This document shows, one piece after another, positions 6,428 to 13,742 of a stretch of 64,000 nucleotides of DNA. Source of the DNA: Planctomycetota bacterium (GTDB taxonomy: Bacteria > Planctomycetota > Phycisphaerae > Sedimentisphaerales > Anaerobacaceae); the NCBI GenBank assembly GCA_019456145.1, contig VRUL01000002.1:186001-250000 (forward strand), written 5' to 3'. A program made the position numbers and the translations under genes. The notes beneath the pieces are model-generated. The model saw only the letters and a program-made list of their open reading frames with translations. It was not told the DNA's origin and did no database searches. Position 1 is the first letter of the stretch; the number at the start of each line of letters is the position of its first letter.

Positions 6428-7035
6428 TTTAGTTACTCACTTTTGTTGGCCTCCGTGGAATGCTTTATGGCGTGCAGCTTATACCTTGCTGTATCCCATG
6501 ATACCATATTTGTTTTGCAAAGTACAGTGAAAAATAAAAATATTCTTGATGAGCTAAGATGTCACCTACAAATAGATTAAGAAGGATGTGGATGTACCCA
6601 TAAAAATTTTGGCTACTAACGTTAGCAGCGTAATACCGAGGCTGTGTCGTTTAGCCTCTCAGCGACAAACTGAGACGTTTTTGTAGCTGGTATGCAATAG
6701 GATATTACATAATCTACAAATATAGATTAAATGAGACTGGCTTATAATAAAGTGAGCAATTATTTCCGGGCGTCGTCTTTAAGACGAATAAGTGAGTTTT
6801 TATAGGTTCAAATAGAGGAAAAATAATATCGTGGAGTGAGAAGAGTGAGAAGTGATTCTGTGCAACATAATATTTATTAGCGGGCGTTGTGAGAATTTCG
6901 TTGCTGGTAAATTTACCAGTTGTGATTATTGCTGCGTCGGGGAGTTTCGTAGACCGTTTTGCAGGTGTTATAGAACTTTTATGAGAATGCTGCGATATTC
7001 TCGCACGGGAGCGACAAAAAACTCTGAGAAGTTGT
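6428..7035. other. Gene-free stretch rich in palindromes
   Basis: No supported gene in about 600 bases. It holds the CTAACGTTAGCAG core (6616-6628) shared with the palindrome at 2812, and non-coding element copy B (6634-6690) with a CTCAG/CTGAG stem and T5. It also has the palindromes CGTCTTTAAGACG (about 6771-6783) and CTGGTAAATTTACCAG (about 6905-6920), and a GAGAAT/ATTCTC stem near 6980. It separates two parts of the leftward cluster and probably carries the promoter for the gene at 6427. Confidence 0.5.
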
Positions 7036-7740
7036 CTAAGAACGTGGCATTTTTAACCATTCTTCCGGCTTTTTACCTGTAAGCTCCACAAACGCATTAT
7101 CAATTATGGTTTTCTTCTCCGTACTTATAGTGAGAATTTCTTTATCACCTCCTTGATTTGCATTTTGTAAGTCACGTTGATATTGATCACTCCATCCACA
7201 ATATGCTGCTATTTTCTTTACAGTTTGTCTCGCTCGCTCCCGGACGACAAGGAGTAGATGACCGTTCAACTTCCATCTAATAACTGGTATAAAAATTCTA
7301 CCGTCCATATCTATATCTTTTATCATTGCATATTTCTTCCTTTGGCTGCAACTTATACAGACCCAAGTTCCGTCTCTTTGTTTTGTCCAGATATTTAGGT
7401 TCTGCGGCAAAGGTAAATATGCTCCACACCTACAAATAAAATCAGGATGAGCTTTGGTTATGTCTTTTTCTTGCTTCCAACATCTTCTACAAATGATGAC
7501 TCCACTTTTAAGAGTGTGTCTTTCCTTTGGTTTTATGTATTTCTTTTGACAGAACTTACAACCGTTCTGTGAAAGTAGGATAGATTCTTCTTCATCTCTT
7601 CTTATATTTACTTCCATCGCGTGATTTTCTACTTCGTGTCTCTTTATAGGATCATCTTTTACCTGTTTCCAAGCTGTTAGAAGTCCAGTTCGCTTCAACA
7701 AATCATATATTTTCAATTCAATTTGCTCTTCTAATCCCAT
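7036..7740 (-). CDS. Multi-zinc-site protein of the element
   Basis: The product has 234 residues. A first Cys cluster CKFCQKKY...CRRC (about 62-87) and a second CRCG...CISC (about 107-134) form two probable zinc ribbons. A C-terminal part around residues 150-234 includes the repeated-helix segment TVKKIAAYCGWSDQYQRDLQNANQ, which could be an HTH. The overall layout fits a DNA-binding replication or regulatory protein of a phage or plasmid, but I cannot name it. It lies directly downstream, in its own direction, of the inverted-repeat island at 7761-7960, a possible target for it. Confidence 0.55.
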   Translation of the reverse strand: MGLEEQIELKIYDLLKRTGLLTAWKQVKDDPIKRHEVENHAMEVNIRRDEEESILLSQNGCKFCQKKYIKPKERHTLKSGVIICRRCWKQEKDITKAHPDFICRCGAYLPLPQNLNIWTKQRDGTWVCISCSQRKKYAMIKDIDMDGRIFIPVIRWKLNGHLLLVVRERARQTVKKIAAYCGWSDQYQRDLQNANQGGDKEILTISTEKKTIIDNAFVELTGKKPEEWLKMPRS

Positions 7741-7760
7741 TTTATACCTACACTTTCTTG

Positions 7761-7960
7761 ATAAAACTGTTAGGTTGTCAGCTCCTACTTTTTATAACCA
7801 GTACCCTATATACCCTACAAAATAATATAAAAACTGGTAGTCACTATACTTACCTCAAATTATAAATAAAATAATAGAATCGCCTTAATTATTATTATTA
7901 TTATATATATAGGGGGTGCTTATCTATATTTATTGGAGGTGACAACCTAACAGTTTTTAT
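7761..7960. promoter_or_regulatory. AT-rich island bounded by 25-bp inverted repeats
   Basis: The arms 7761-7785 and 7935-7960 are reverse complements apart from one inserted A and one mismatch; the core is AACTGTTAGGTTGTC. Inside, AACCAGT near 7797 and ACTGGT near 7838 form a second inverted repeat, and a run of ATT units leads to TATATATATAGGG. No gene lies here. The layout fits a replication origin or an operator/promoter region for the zinc-site gene that begins 20 bases to the left. Direct evidence for either is lacking. Confidence 0.55.
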
Positions 7961-7978
7961 AAGATTCACTTGTAGTTA

Positions 7979-8197
7979 TTATCCGTCTGGCCAGAGCTTC
8001 TTAATTTGATCGTCGACCGTCCCTTCATTTTCGTTATCCTCTACTGTTGGATCAATAAGCTCAGGAACTGGTTCACCTTTTTTGGTTAGTCTATCTACAA
8101 GATCAGGTAGACTCTCTTTTTGCTTCACAACTTCCTTTGAAGCTTCGTCTGGTTTTACATAATCCCCTTTACCTGCTAATTTTTCTTCTTCTGTCAT
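7979..8197 (-). CDS. Small acidic hypothetical protein
   Basis: The product has 72 residues, highly charged and probably disordered (MTEEEKLAGKGDYVKPDEAS...VEDNENEGTVDDQIKKLW). AAAGGAG six bases before the ATG is a strong ribosome site. Same strand and spacing as its neighbours. No family recognised. Confidence 0.6.
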   Translation of the reverse strand: MTEEEKLAGKGDYVKPDEASKEVVKQKESLPDLVDRLTKKGEPVPELIDPTVEDNENEGTVDDQIKKLWPDG

Positions 8198-8234
8198 TTG
8201 AATCTCCTTTACTCTTACTCTTATTACTCTTCGT

Positions 8235-8663
8235 TTAATCTACTGTTGGTTTATCACTGCTAACCGACGAGTCCTCATCTACAATTAAAGCTTCTGGGTG
8301 ATCCTTTCTCCATTTGTCATCTTCCTCTTTTTGTTTTCGTGCTGCTTCAGCTTGTTCACGTTTTTGTTGTATACCATAGACATCTTCACCGGTTCCGGCG
8401 GCTCTGGCCTTATCTGTATCTAACTGCCGGTGACCGGCGTATCGATTTTTCCGACCTTCTTCCGACTGCTCTTTCATCCTCTGAATTAAATCACGTTCCT
8501 TTTGCTTCTCTTCTCGCTGTGTTCTCTTTTGGATCATTAGAAGCATATCACGGCGAATTTTTCCAATAGCAATATTTAAGTTCTGTTTTACAAGCTCATA
8601 CTCTTCTTCATTAAGCTGCGTCACGTTGAGCTTACGAATTAACATCCTATTTTGCTTTGCCAT
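8235..8663 (-). CDS. Highly charged coiled-coil protein
   Basis: The product has 142 residues. After a short N-terminal domain (LIRKLNVTQLNEEEYELVKQNLNIAIGKI) comes a long Lys/Glu/Arg/Gln helix (about 45-130), which would form a single alpha-helix or coiled coil, then an acidic tail. AGGAGG four bases before the ATG. The composition fits phage scaffolding or internal proteins, but nothing specific is visible. Confidence 0.6.
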   Translation of the reverse strand: MAKQNRMLIRKLNVTQLNEEEYELVKQNLNIAIGKIRRDMLLMIQKRTQREEKQKERDLIQRMKEQSEEGRKNRYAGHRQLDTDKARAAGTGEDVYGIQQKREQAEAARKQKEEDDKWRKDHPEALIVDEDSSVSSDKPTVD

Positions 8664-8701
8664 TTTACCTCCTATTACAATTTACAATTACAATTTACAA
8701 T

Positions 8702-9151
8702 CTAAAACTCTGCTTTTTTATTTATATTGTCTATCGCATCGACGAACGTGGACTCAACCTCGTCGATATCAAACAAATAAAATCCGAGAAGCCACTTACT
8801 TTGATTCGCAAGCTCATCTTTTTCTATTCCGTTTCTACTTTTATACAACCGGTTGAGACTTAAAATTTTAGGTGTCGTGACAGATCGTCCCGACGCATCG
8901 TGCTCCTCAGTTTTTGCTACGTAGTTTAGAAAGAGCTTAACTGCTTGTAGTTTTATTTCTGCAGGAGCCTTGCTTAACATATTTTTTACGATGCATACTA
9001 ATTTGTTTGCTATTGCATCGCTGATAATCGCTCGCTTGTCTATGCTCAAGTAGATTAATTTCTGGACGCTATCCCCGTCCAATATAGGCAACTGAAGCAT
9101 CGCCGCGAAATTTTCAGGAATTAGCTGCCACCTGCTTATGAAATTATCCAT
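8702..9151 (-). CDS. Helical hypothetical protein
   Basis: The product has 149 residues, mostly predicted helix (ENFAAMLQLPILDGDSVQKLIYLSIDKRAIISDAI), with an ELANQSKWLLGFYLFDID segment near the C-terminus. Its start overlaps the end of the zinc-ribbon gene by eight bases, indicating coupled translation. No family recognised. Confidence 0.6.
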   Translation of the reverse strand: MDNFISRWQLIPENFAAMLQLPILDGDSVQKLIYLSIDKRAIISDAIANKLVCIVKNMLSKAPAEIKLQAVKLFLNYVAKTEEHDASGRSVTTPKILSLNRLYKSRNGIEKDELANQSKWLLGFYLFDIDEVESTFVDAIDNINKKAEF

Positions 9152-9329
9152 TTTCTACTTTCTCGCCTCTGACTAATCCGCCCTGCCGAACACAAGCCTG
9201 ACACCAGAGTTTCTTATCCAGCTCTTCATCTACACCTATACGTTCATCCACATAGAAAATGAACTCCGCTCCGCATTTCTTACACTTGTAATGATATTTT
9301 ATTCTTGTAGCTGTCTCAGCCATTTTCAT
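9144..9329 (-). CDS. Com-like zinc-ribbon peptide
   Basis: The product has 61 residues from the ATG at 9329, chosen because AAAGAAAGG stands in front of it; a longer frame from 9395 would read through the upstream hairpin. Two Cys pairs, CKKCG and CQAC, frame a single zinc ribbon. Small proteins of this kind occur in phages (for example Mu Com, a translational activator) and in plasmids. It is the first gene of the leftward cluster. Confidence 0.65.
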   Translation of the reverse strand: MKMAETATRIKYHYKCKKCGAEFIFYVDERIGVDEELDKKLWCQACVRQGGLVRGEKVENG

Positions 9330-9341
9330 TTTCCTTTCTTT

Positions 9342-9441
9342 AATAATTGGACAGCTCCCCGAAAGGAGGGACGAAGAGCTGTCCTGGCACATCACTAATC
9401 ATAAGAAATAATTGCGAGCAGCTCCCGCGAAGGAGCTGCTC
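9342..9441 (-). promoter_or_regulatory. Two related hairpins ahead of the zinc-ribbon gene
   Basis: GGACAGCTC (9349-9357) pairs with GAGCTGTCC (9376-9384). GAGCAGCTCC (9416-9425) pairs with GGAGCTGCTC (9432-9441). Each is flanked on its left by AATAATTG (9342-9349 and 9407-9414), so the two are copies of one unit. They sit in the leader of the first leftward gene and may bind a regulator or stabilise the transcript. Confidence 0.6.
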
Positions 9442-9449
9442 TATCATTC

Positions 9450-9503
9450 CGTAATCCGGTTAGAAAATGAAATGATAACGAGATTGGACTAATCCGGATT
9501 ACG
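9450..9503. repeat. 14/15-bp inverted repeat
   Basis: CGTAATCCGGTTAG (9450-9463) and CTAATCCGGATTACG (9489-9503) are reverse complements apart from one extra base. Around 9527-9555 GCGTTGAA occurs in tandem. The rest of 9504-9920 shows no supported gene; a rightward 77-codon frame at 9677 has no ribosome site. Confidence 0.55.
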
Positions 9504-9927
9504 ATTTACTTTATGATTTACTGTAAGCGTTGAAGCGTTGAAGAATGAAGCGTTAAGAAATTCAGAATAGCTGGCAGGAGCTTTGCAGCTAACGAGCTAT
9601 TGCCTGAATTATACCACATCCTAAGAATAACGCAAGGAAATTCTCACCAAACGCGAAATTTATTTTTGACCCTATAATGCTTTGTTTAACGAGGAAAAAC
9701 AACGAGAAAACTCCCAGTTGCTCTCAGGTTGAAAAACATAGTGCTATAGTACCTATTATTCTCTACGACGCAGCACACGACATCCTGAGAGGCCATTTAC
9801 AAGTTAAAAATGCAGGTAATACAGCCATCCCGCTTTTCCTGGTTCCTCTCAAAGTTCACAGCAAAATTCTCAAATTTTTTCCTTGCATGAAACAGAGGGT
9901 TATTGTATAATAAATGAATCTACTACA

Positions 9928-9969
9928 CCAGCTTGGAAGGCCGGTGCATTTCCACTATGCTACGCCCGC
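9928..9969 (-). pseudogene. tRNA-Gly(UCC) truncated after the anticodon arm
   Basis: Read leftward from 9969: acceptor strand GCGGGCG, U8-A9, D-arm GCAT/ATGC with GG in the loop, A26, then anticodon arm CCGGC-CTTCCAA-GCTGG, whose loop gives anticodon UCC (Gly). All stems pair. The expected T-arm and 3' acceptor strand (CGCCCGC-CCA) are absent; the sequence instead turns AT-rich (ATTCATTTATTATAC). This is the 5' two-thirds of a tRNA gene cut at about position 44 exactly where the AT-rich accessory segment begins, so it probably marks an integration or deletion scar. Confidence 0.8.
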
Positions 9970-10100
9970 GGGGCCATTGATTATTAATTATCGATTATTT
10001 GCAATCCAATAGTAAATAGTCAACAGTAAATAGTCAATCGAAAATTCAAATATCTCAGCCTCGCAGCCTCGGGAAATTTCTTAAATACCAACCACAATAC

Positions 10101-10129
10101 TTGCATCTCTCCGACGGCCGTGCTATACT
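10101..10129 (+). promoter_or_regulatory. Sigma-70-type promoter for the aldo/keto reductase gene
   Basis: TTGCAT (10101-10106), a 17-base spacer and TATACT (10124-10129), ending 45 bases before the ATG at 10175. Confidence 0.5.
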
Positions 10130-10174
10130 ATACCCGATTACATTATATACTTTTAAAAGCTGAAGGGAACTCTT

Positions 10175-11278
10175 ATGGCTGACAAAAGAACACGTCGAGA
10201 ATTCATACGCGATACTGCCGCTGCTGCTGCGGCCCTGACCACGGGATTAAAGGCCGCAAACTCGGCCCAGGCAGCAAAAAAATCCAAAACTCCAACAGGC
10301 AGGATACTCAACTACAACTCCGATATGAAATACCGTCGCTGTGGAAGGACCGGCTTAATGGTCTCGTCTGTCTGCCTGGGCGGACACTGGAAAAGAGTCG
10401 TCAGGATAATCGGCGGAAACGAGCCCGAAGGATGGATGACGGAAAAAATCGACCGCAGGGACTTCCAGAAGAACCGCTCCGACGTCGTTACCCGCTGTAT
10501 CGAGCGCGGCATAAACTATGTCGATGCCTGCTGCCGAGAGGAAATTCTCGCCTACGCAAAGGCGCTCAAGGGCCGACGGGACAAAATGTACTTCGGGTAT
10601 TCATGGCATATATGGGAGAGCCGATTCAAAAAGTGGCGGCCGCGGAAAAAGCTAAAGGAAGGATTCGACGATGGACTGAAAGAAGCAGGGCTGGACTACG
10701 TCGATCTGTGGCGCATCAGCCTGCTGGTCGACAGCAGTCAGCATAGCCAGGCCGAGGTGCAGGAAGCGGTGGCCGCCCTGGACTGGGCGAAAAAGACCGG
10801 ACGCGCACGGTTCATCGGCGTCTCTTCGCACGACCGCCCCCATCTCAAAAAGGTCATCGAGACATACCCTGAACAGATGGACGTCGTTCTGACGCCCTAT
10901 ACCGCCAAGACAAAAATGGTCACCGATGAAAGCGGGCTGTGGGCAACTCTGAAAAAGCACGACGTCGGCTGGTTCGGGATAAAACCGTTTGCAAGCAACT
11001 CGGTCTTCAAAGGCGACAGCTCGCCGAACAGTCCACACTTCGAAGAGGACAATAAGATAGCCCGTTTAGCCATTCGCTATATCCTTTGCAATCCAGCTAT
11101 CACCGCCCCTATTCCGGGGATGATAAGCGTCCAGCAGGTGGACAATATCTGCACGGCCGTCAAGGAACGGCGAGAGCTGGATTTGAAGGAAACCGCTGAC
11201 CTTAATCAGGCGATGGATCGTGCATGGGCCAATCTGCCTGCCAACTATCAATGGCTAAAGGATTGGGAATACGTGTAA
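10175..11278 (+). CDS. Tat-exported aldo/keto-reductase-fold protein with altered catalytic residues
   Basis: The product has 367 residues. RTRREFIRDTAAAAAALTTG (5-24) is a twin-arginine signal; the mature fold is that of aldo/keto reductases (GRTGLMVSSVCLGG at 57-70, YVDACC at 115-120, YVDLWRIS at 175-182, GVSSHDRPHL, a late PIPGM). Classical enzymes use Asp-Tyr-Lys-His. Here D117 is kept, but Arg/Cys stand where the Tyr is expected, no Lys appears in the expected strand, and Ser182 replaces the His. It may therefore not reduce carbonyls in the usual way, or may belong to the secreted planctomycete branch of the family. GAAGGGA precedes the ATG and a good promoter lies upstream. Confidence 0.8.
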   Translation: MADKRTRREFIRDTAAAAAALTTGLKAANSAQAAKKSKTPTGRILNYNSDMKYRRCGRTGLMVSSVCLGGHWKRVVRIIGGNEPEGWMTEKIDRRDFQKNRSDVVTRCIERGINYVDACCREEILAYAKALKGRRDKMYFGYSWHIWESRFKKWRPRKKLKEGFDDGLKEAGLDYVDLWRISLLVDSSQHSQAEVQEAVAALDWAKKTGRARFIGVSSHDRPHLKKVIETYPEQMDVVLTPYTAKTKMVTDESGLWATLKKHDVGWFGIKPFASNSVFKGDSSPNSPHFEEDNKIARLAIRYILCNPAITAPIPGMISVQQVDNICTAVKERRELDLKETADLNQAMDRAWANLPANYQWLKDWEYV

Positions 11279-11424
11279 AACTGAAAAGTTTAAGTGTAAA
11301 GTGTAAAACCAAAGATTAAAATGGAAAAATGATAGATGAGTAGATGCGTTAATGCGTGGATGAGTTGATGAGGAGATGTGAGGAAGATTCGAAATCCGAA
11401 TTATCAAAATATAAAACGGTTCAT

Positions 11425-12096
11425 ATGACGGTTAGAGTTTTTGTTGTGGTTTTTGTAGCTGGGGCAGTTGGTGTTACGTTCCATGGCTGTACCCAATCAT
11501 CAAAAGATGCGGGCAACCAAACGAGCGCACTGCCTCCGTTGGTGATTGATAAAGATACCCCCCTGCTTCTGGATGAGCCGCTTCTTTTAGATGAGCCGAC
11601 CGAGATTGGAACACATACCACCCAGGCGGAGATTAAAAACACAACCTGCTTTGTCTGCCATGCCAATTATGCCGATGAGCCGTTTGCTCAAAGGCACGCC
11701 AAAGCTGATATAGCCTGTTCTCATTGCCATGGCCAATCCATCGCCCACAAAAACGATGAGAACCACCTGACACCGCCTGACATAATGTACCCGGCCGGGG
11801 AGATTGACATGGCCTGCCAGAAGTGTCATAGCAGTCACGATGTGCCGGCGGCGAAAACCATCCGTCTATGGAAGCAGCGTATCGGCGATAATAAAACCGA
11901 TGTGTTGTGTAAGGAATGTCACGAAACTCACGATATCCCGGCGGCAAAGGTTGTCCGCCAATGGCAGAAAAGCACCGGCCAAAAAGAACAAGCCGAACCG
12001 ATAGTCTGCACAGACTGCCACGGCGAGCATCGGCTGAAACTCCGCTCGGTCCGCTGGGACAAAAAAACGGGGAAGCTGCTCGGAACGAGGGATTAG
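11425..12096 (+). CDS. Secreted pentahaem c-type cytochrome
   Basis: The product has 223 residues from the ATG at 11425, chosen because it starts a signal sequence (MTVRVFVVVFVAGAVGVTFHGC); a longer frame from 11356 would bury it. HGC at about 20-22 may be a lipobox. Five CXXCH haem sites follow: CFVCH (75), CSHCH (98), CQKCH (131), CKECH (162) and CTDCH (195), with extra His that could be distal ligands. It is probably a periplasmic or outer-surface electron carrier of the NapC/NrfH/OmcA-related class. Two further copies of its 3' end lie at 13405 and 14583. Confidence 0.85.
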   Translation: MTVRVFVVVFVAGAVGVTFHGCTQSSKDAGNQTSALPPLVIDKDTPLLLDEPLLLDEPTEIGTHTTQAEIKNTTCFVCHANYADEPFAQRHAKADIACSHCHGQSIAHKNDENHLTPPDIMYPAGEIDMACQKCHSSHDVPAAKTIRLWKQRIGDNKTDVLCKECHETHDIPAAKVVRQWQKSTGQKEQAEPIVCTDCHGEHRLKLRSVRWDKKTGKLLGTRD

Positions 12097-12249
12097 AGAA
12101 TTAGTGAATTAGAGATTGGGAGGGGAAATAGTCAGATTCTCTTTTATTTTCGTTTCCACAAGTATTTTTATAAGGTTTCCGGATAACATCAACTAGGCAG
12201 AGAAAATCCCATAAAAAATGAGGTGAGTCCCATTTTCCATTATTTTCCC

Positions 12250-13062
12250 CTAATCCTTCAAGCGAGCCTCAAGTAATTTGAGACCAGTAATATCGATCTT
12301 GAGTTCGTTTACCATCAATACATACTTGTCAAGATCAACCTCGAATTTTACAAGAGCAACTACAGCAAACAGATCAACTATCTGTTCAAATTCTCTCAAG
12401 CACTTTTCAAATAGTGCTTGATGATATAATGGCTTGTGGGCTGAATAGACAGGACATACTTCCTTCAACCATTTACCGTATGGATGACCCCAAGCACACA
12501 GACGACGCCAAAGTTTATATATCTCACTTTTCTCGGACTCTTCAAGAAAAGTGATGCTCCAGATGCGAGGCTTCATTTTACTTGTTTCCCTTGAAGCAAT
12601 CACAACTATCAATTCGAATACAGACCTCATCAGTATAAGAGAACTTATATAGGAAGCAGATAAAATAGAAATACCTATCCAGTTAATCTCGCGGGTGATG
12701 TATGCAAGGAGAAACTTCCTTGAACTACCGTTTGATAGAATGCTCTTTAATTCCTCAATATTTACTTGTTCCTCTAATTGAGCATAATCGTCACAATTGA
12801 TCACTTCATCAAGTACTTTTATTCTTTTTTCGAAATCATTTTTAGAAAGTGAACTAAGGTATTCCTCATCAAAATCAGTTCCATGTTTCCAGGTAATCTG
12901 AACAAGTTTTTTGACCATAAGCAATAAGGATATGAGCCGCGCCTGCCCAAAGATGTCGTCCTCAACTGTGTCTAAAGATGGAATTTTTACATTTTCGTCC
13001 AGGTAGCGAGATACAACATCACGCAATTCCAATCGAAGTTTGTCATCTTTTGATCGCTTCAT
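12250..13062 (-). CDS. Helical hypothetical protein
   Basis: The product has 270 residues, almost entirely predicted helix. A central part (SASYISSLILMRSVFELIVV) is followed by LWRRLCAWGHPYGKW and LREFEQIVDLFAV. The order of an Arg-Glu helix then a W..LC..H motif recalls HEPN-type or abortive-infection-like helical bundles, but no R-x4-H motif is visible, so I do not assign it. It lies opposite in direction to its neighbours, between the full cytochrome gene and the first cytochrome remnant, and is lower in GC than they are. This suggests that it was inserted. Confidence 0.55.
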   Translation of the reverse strand: MKRSKDDKLRLELRDVVSRYLDENVKIPSLDTVEDDIFGQARLISLLLMVKKLVQITWKHGTDFDEEYLSSLSKNDFEKRIKVLDEVINCDDYAQLEEQVNIEELKSILSNGSSRKFLLAYITREINWIGISILSASYISSLILMRSVFELIVVIASRETSKMKPRIWSITFLEESEKSEIYKLWRRLCAWGHPYGKWLKEVCPVYSAHKPLYHQALFEKCLREFEQIVDLFAVVALVKFEVDLDKYVLMVNELKIDITGLKLLEARLKD

Positions 13063-13127
13063 AATAATCAGTTCTAATAGCTTCGAACGCCCAAATATTA
13101 TTTATATGTTTTCCGCATAACGATTCG

Positions 13128-13155
13128 GATTTGGTGGGCAGTGCCCACCCTACCT
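13128..13155. repeat. GGTGGGC palindromic repeat, copy 1
   Basis: GGTGGGCA-g-TGCCCACC followed by CTACC. The same element occurs at about 13379-13402 (GGTGGGC-acg-GCCCACC then CTACC). Such short palindromes are scattered through spacers of related genomes; REP-like, function unknown. Confidence 0.6.
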
Positions 13156-13262
13156 TACTTATTTTTTGAAGCAAATCTCGGTTTGGTAGTATTATGGCAG
13201 GGAACGGGGGGAAGGCAAGGGAAAATTTAGTGAATTAGGGAATTAGTGGATTAGAGATTGTT

Positions 13263-13312
13263 TGGGGCAAATTTTAGGCACTAAGATCCGCTTGCACGGG
13301 TACAGGTGGATA
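13263..13312 (+). repeat. Dispersed 45-base repeat, copy 1
   Basis: GCAAATTTTAGGCACTAAG followed by CCGCTTGC.CGGGTACA.GTGGAT recurs at 19171-19220 with four or five differences. The later copy has a perfect CCCGC/GCGGG stem. Both copies follow low-complexity AATTAGGGA-type spacer sequence. The whole spacer 13063-13404 holds repeats and no gene. Confidence 0.65.
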
Positions 13313-13378
13313 AATGCGGGGAGGATGCTGGATGCTCCGCTGATAGGCGTCCTGTGGAGATACTGGATACCAGGGAAA

Positions 13379-13402
13379 TGGTGGGCACGGCCCACCCTAC
13401 CT
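13379..13402. repeat. GGTGGGC palindromic repeat, copy 2
   Basis: GGTGGGC-acg-GCCCACC then CTACCTAA, abutting the first cytochrome remnant. The junction suggests that the repeat took part in the rearrangement that truncated the cytochrome copy. Confidence 0.55.
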
Positions 13403-13404
13403 AA

Positions 13405-13458
13405 CTGAAGATGAGAAGCGTGCGCTGGGATAAAAAAACGGGGAATCTACTGCGGTGA
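13405..13458 (+). pseudogene. Remnant of the cytochrome 3' end, copy 1
   Basis: Reads L-K-M-R-S-V-R-W-D-K-K-T-G-N-L-L-R-stop. It matches the end of the pentahaem cytochrome (LKLRSVRWDKKTGKLLGTRD) with two substitutions over 15 residues. No haem site remains. The spacer from here to 13742 has no supported gene; it contains two GATAAC...GTTATC inverted repeats (about 13601-13626 and 13680-13702). Confidence 0.75.
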
Positions 13459-13742
13459 AGATAGTTTATTGGTTTATTGGTTGATTGGTTTATTTGTTAA
13501 TTTGGGTCCTTTTCTTTTTTGTATGGAGAGATTGTTATGGTCGCTTTGGTCGGTTTGATACCAACGCCGAACATAACTTCTTTACAAAACAGAGTTTCAT
13601 GATAACATGCTATTTGTGGTGTTATCGAGTTAGAACACCTAAGAAAATATATAATTCTGGGAGATTAGGAAGGTAGTTCGATAACGCCCTTGGGGTGTTA
13701 TCAGGAAAACTATACAATCACTTGTTCAGCCACTGAAGTGCT

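Noticed and set aside
9677-9910. 77-codon rightward frame between the element and the tRNA fragment
   Set aside because: No ribosome site and no similarity that I can recognise; left as non-coding.
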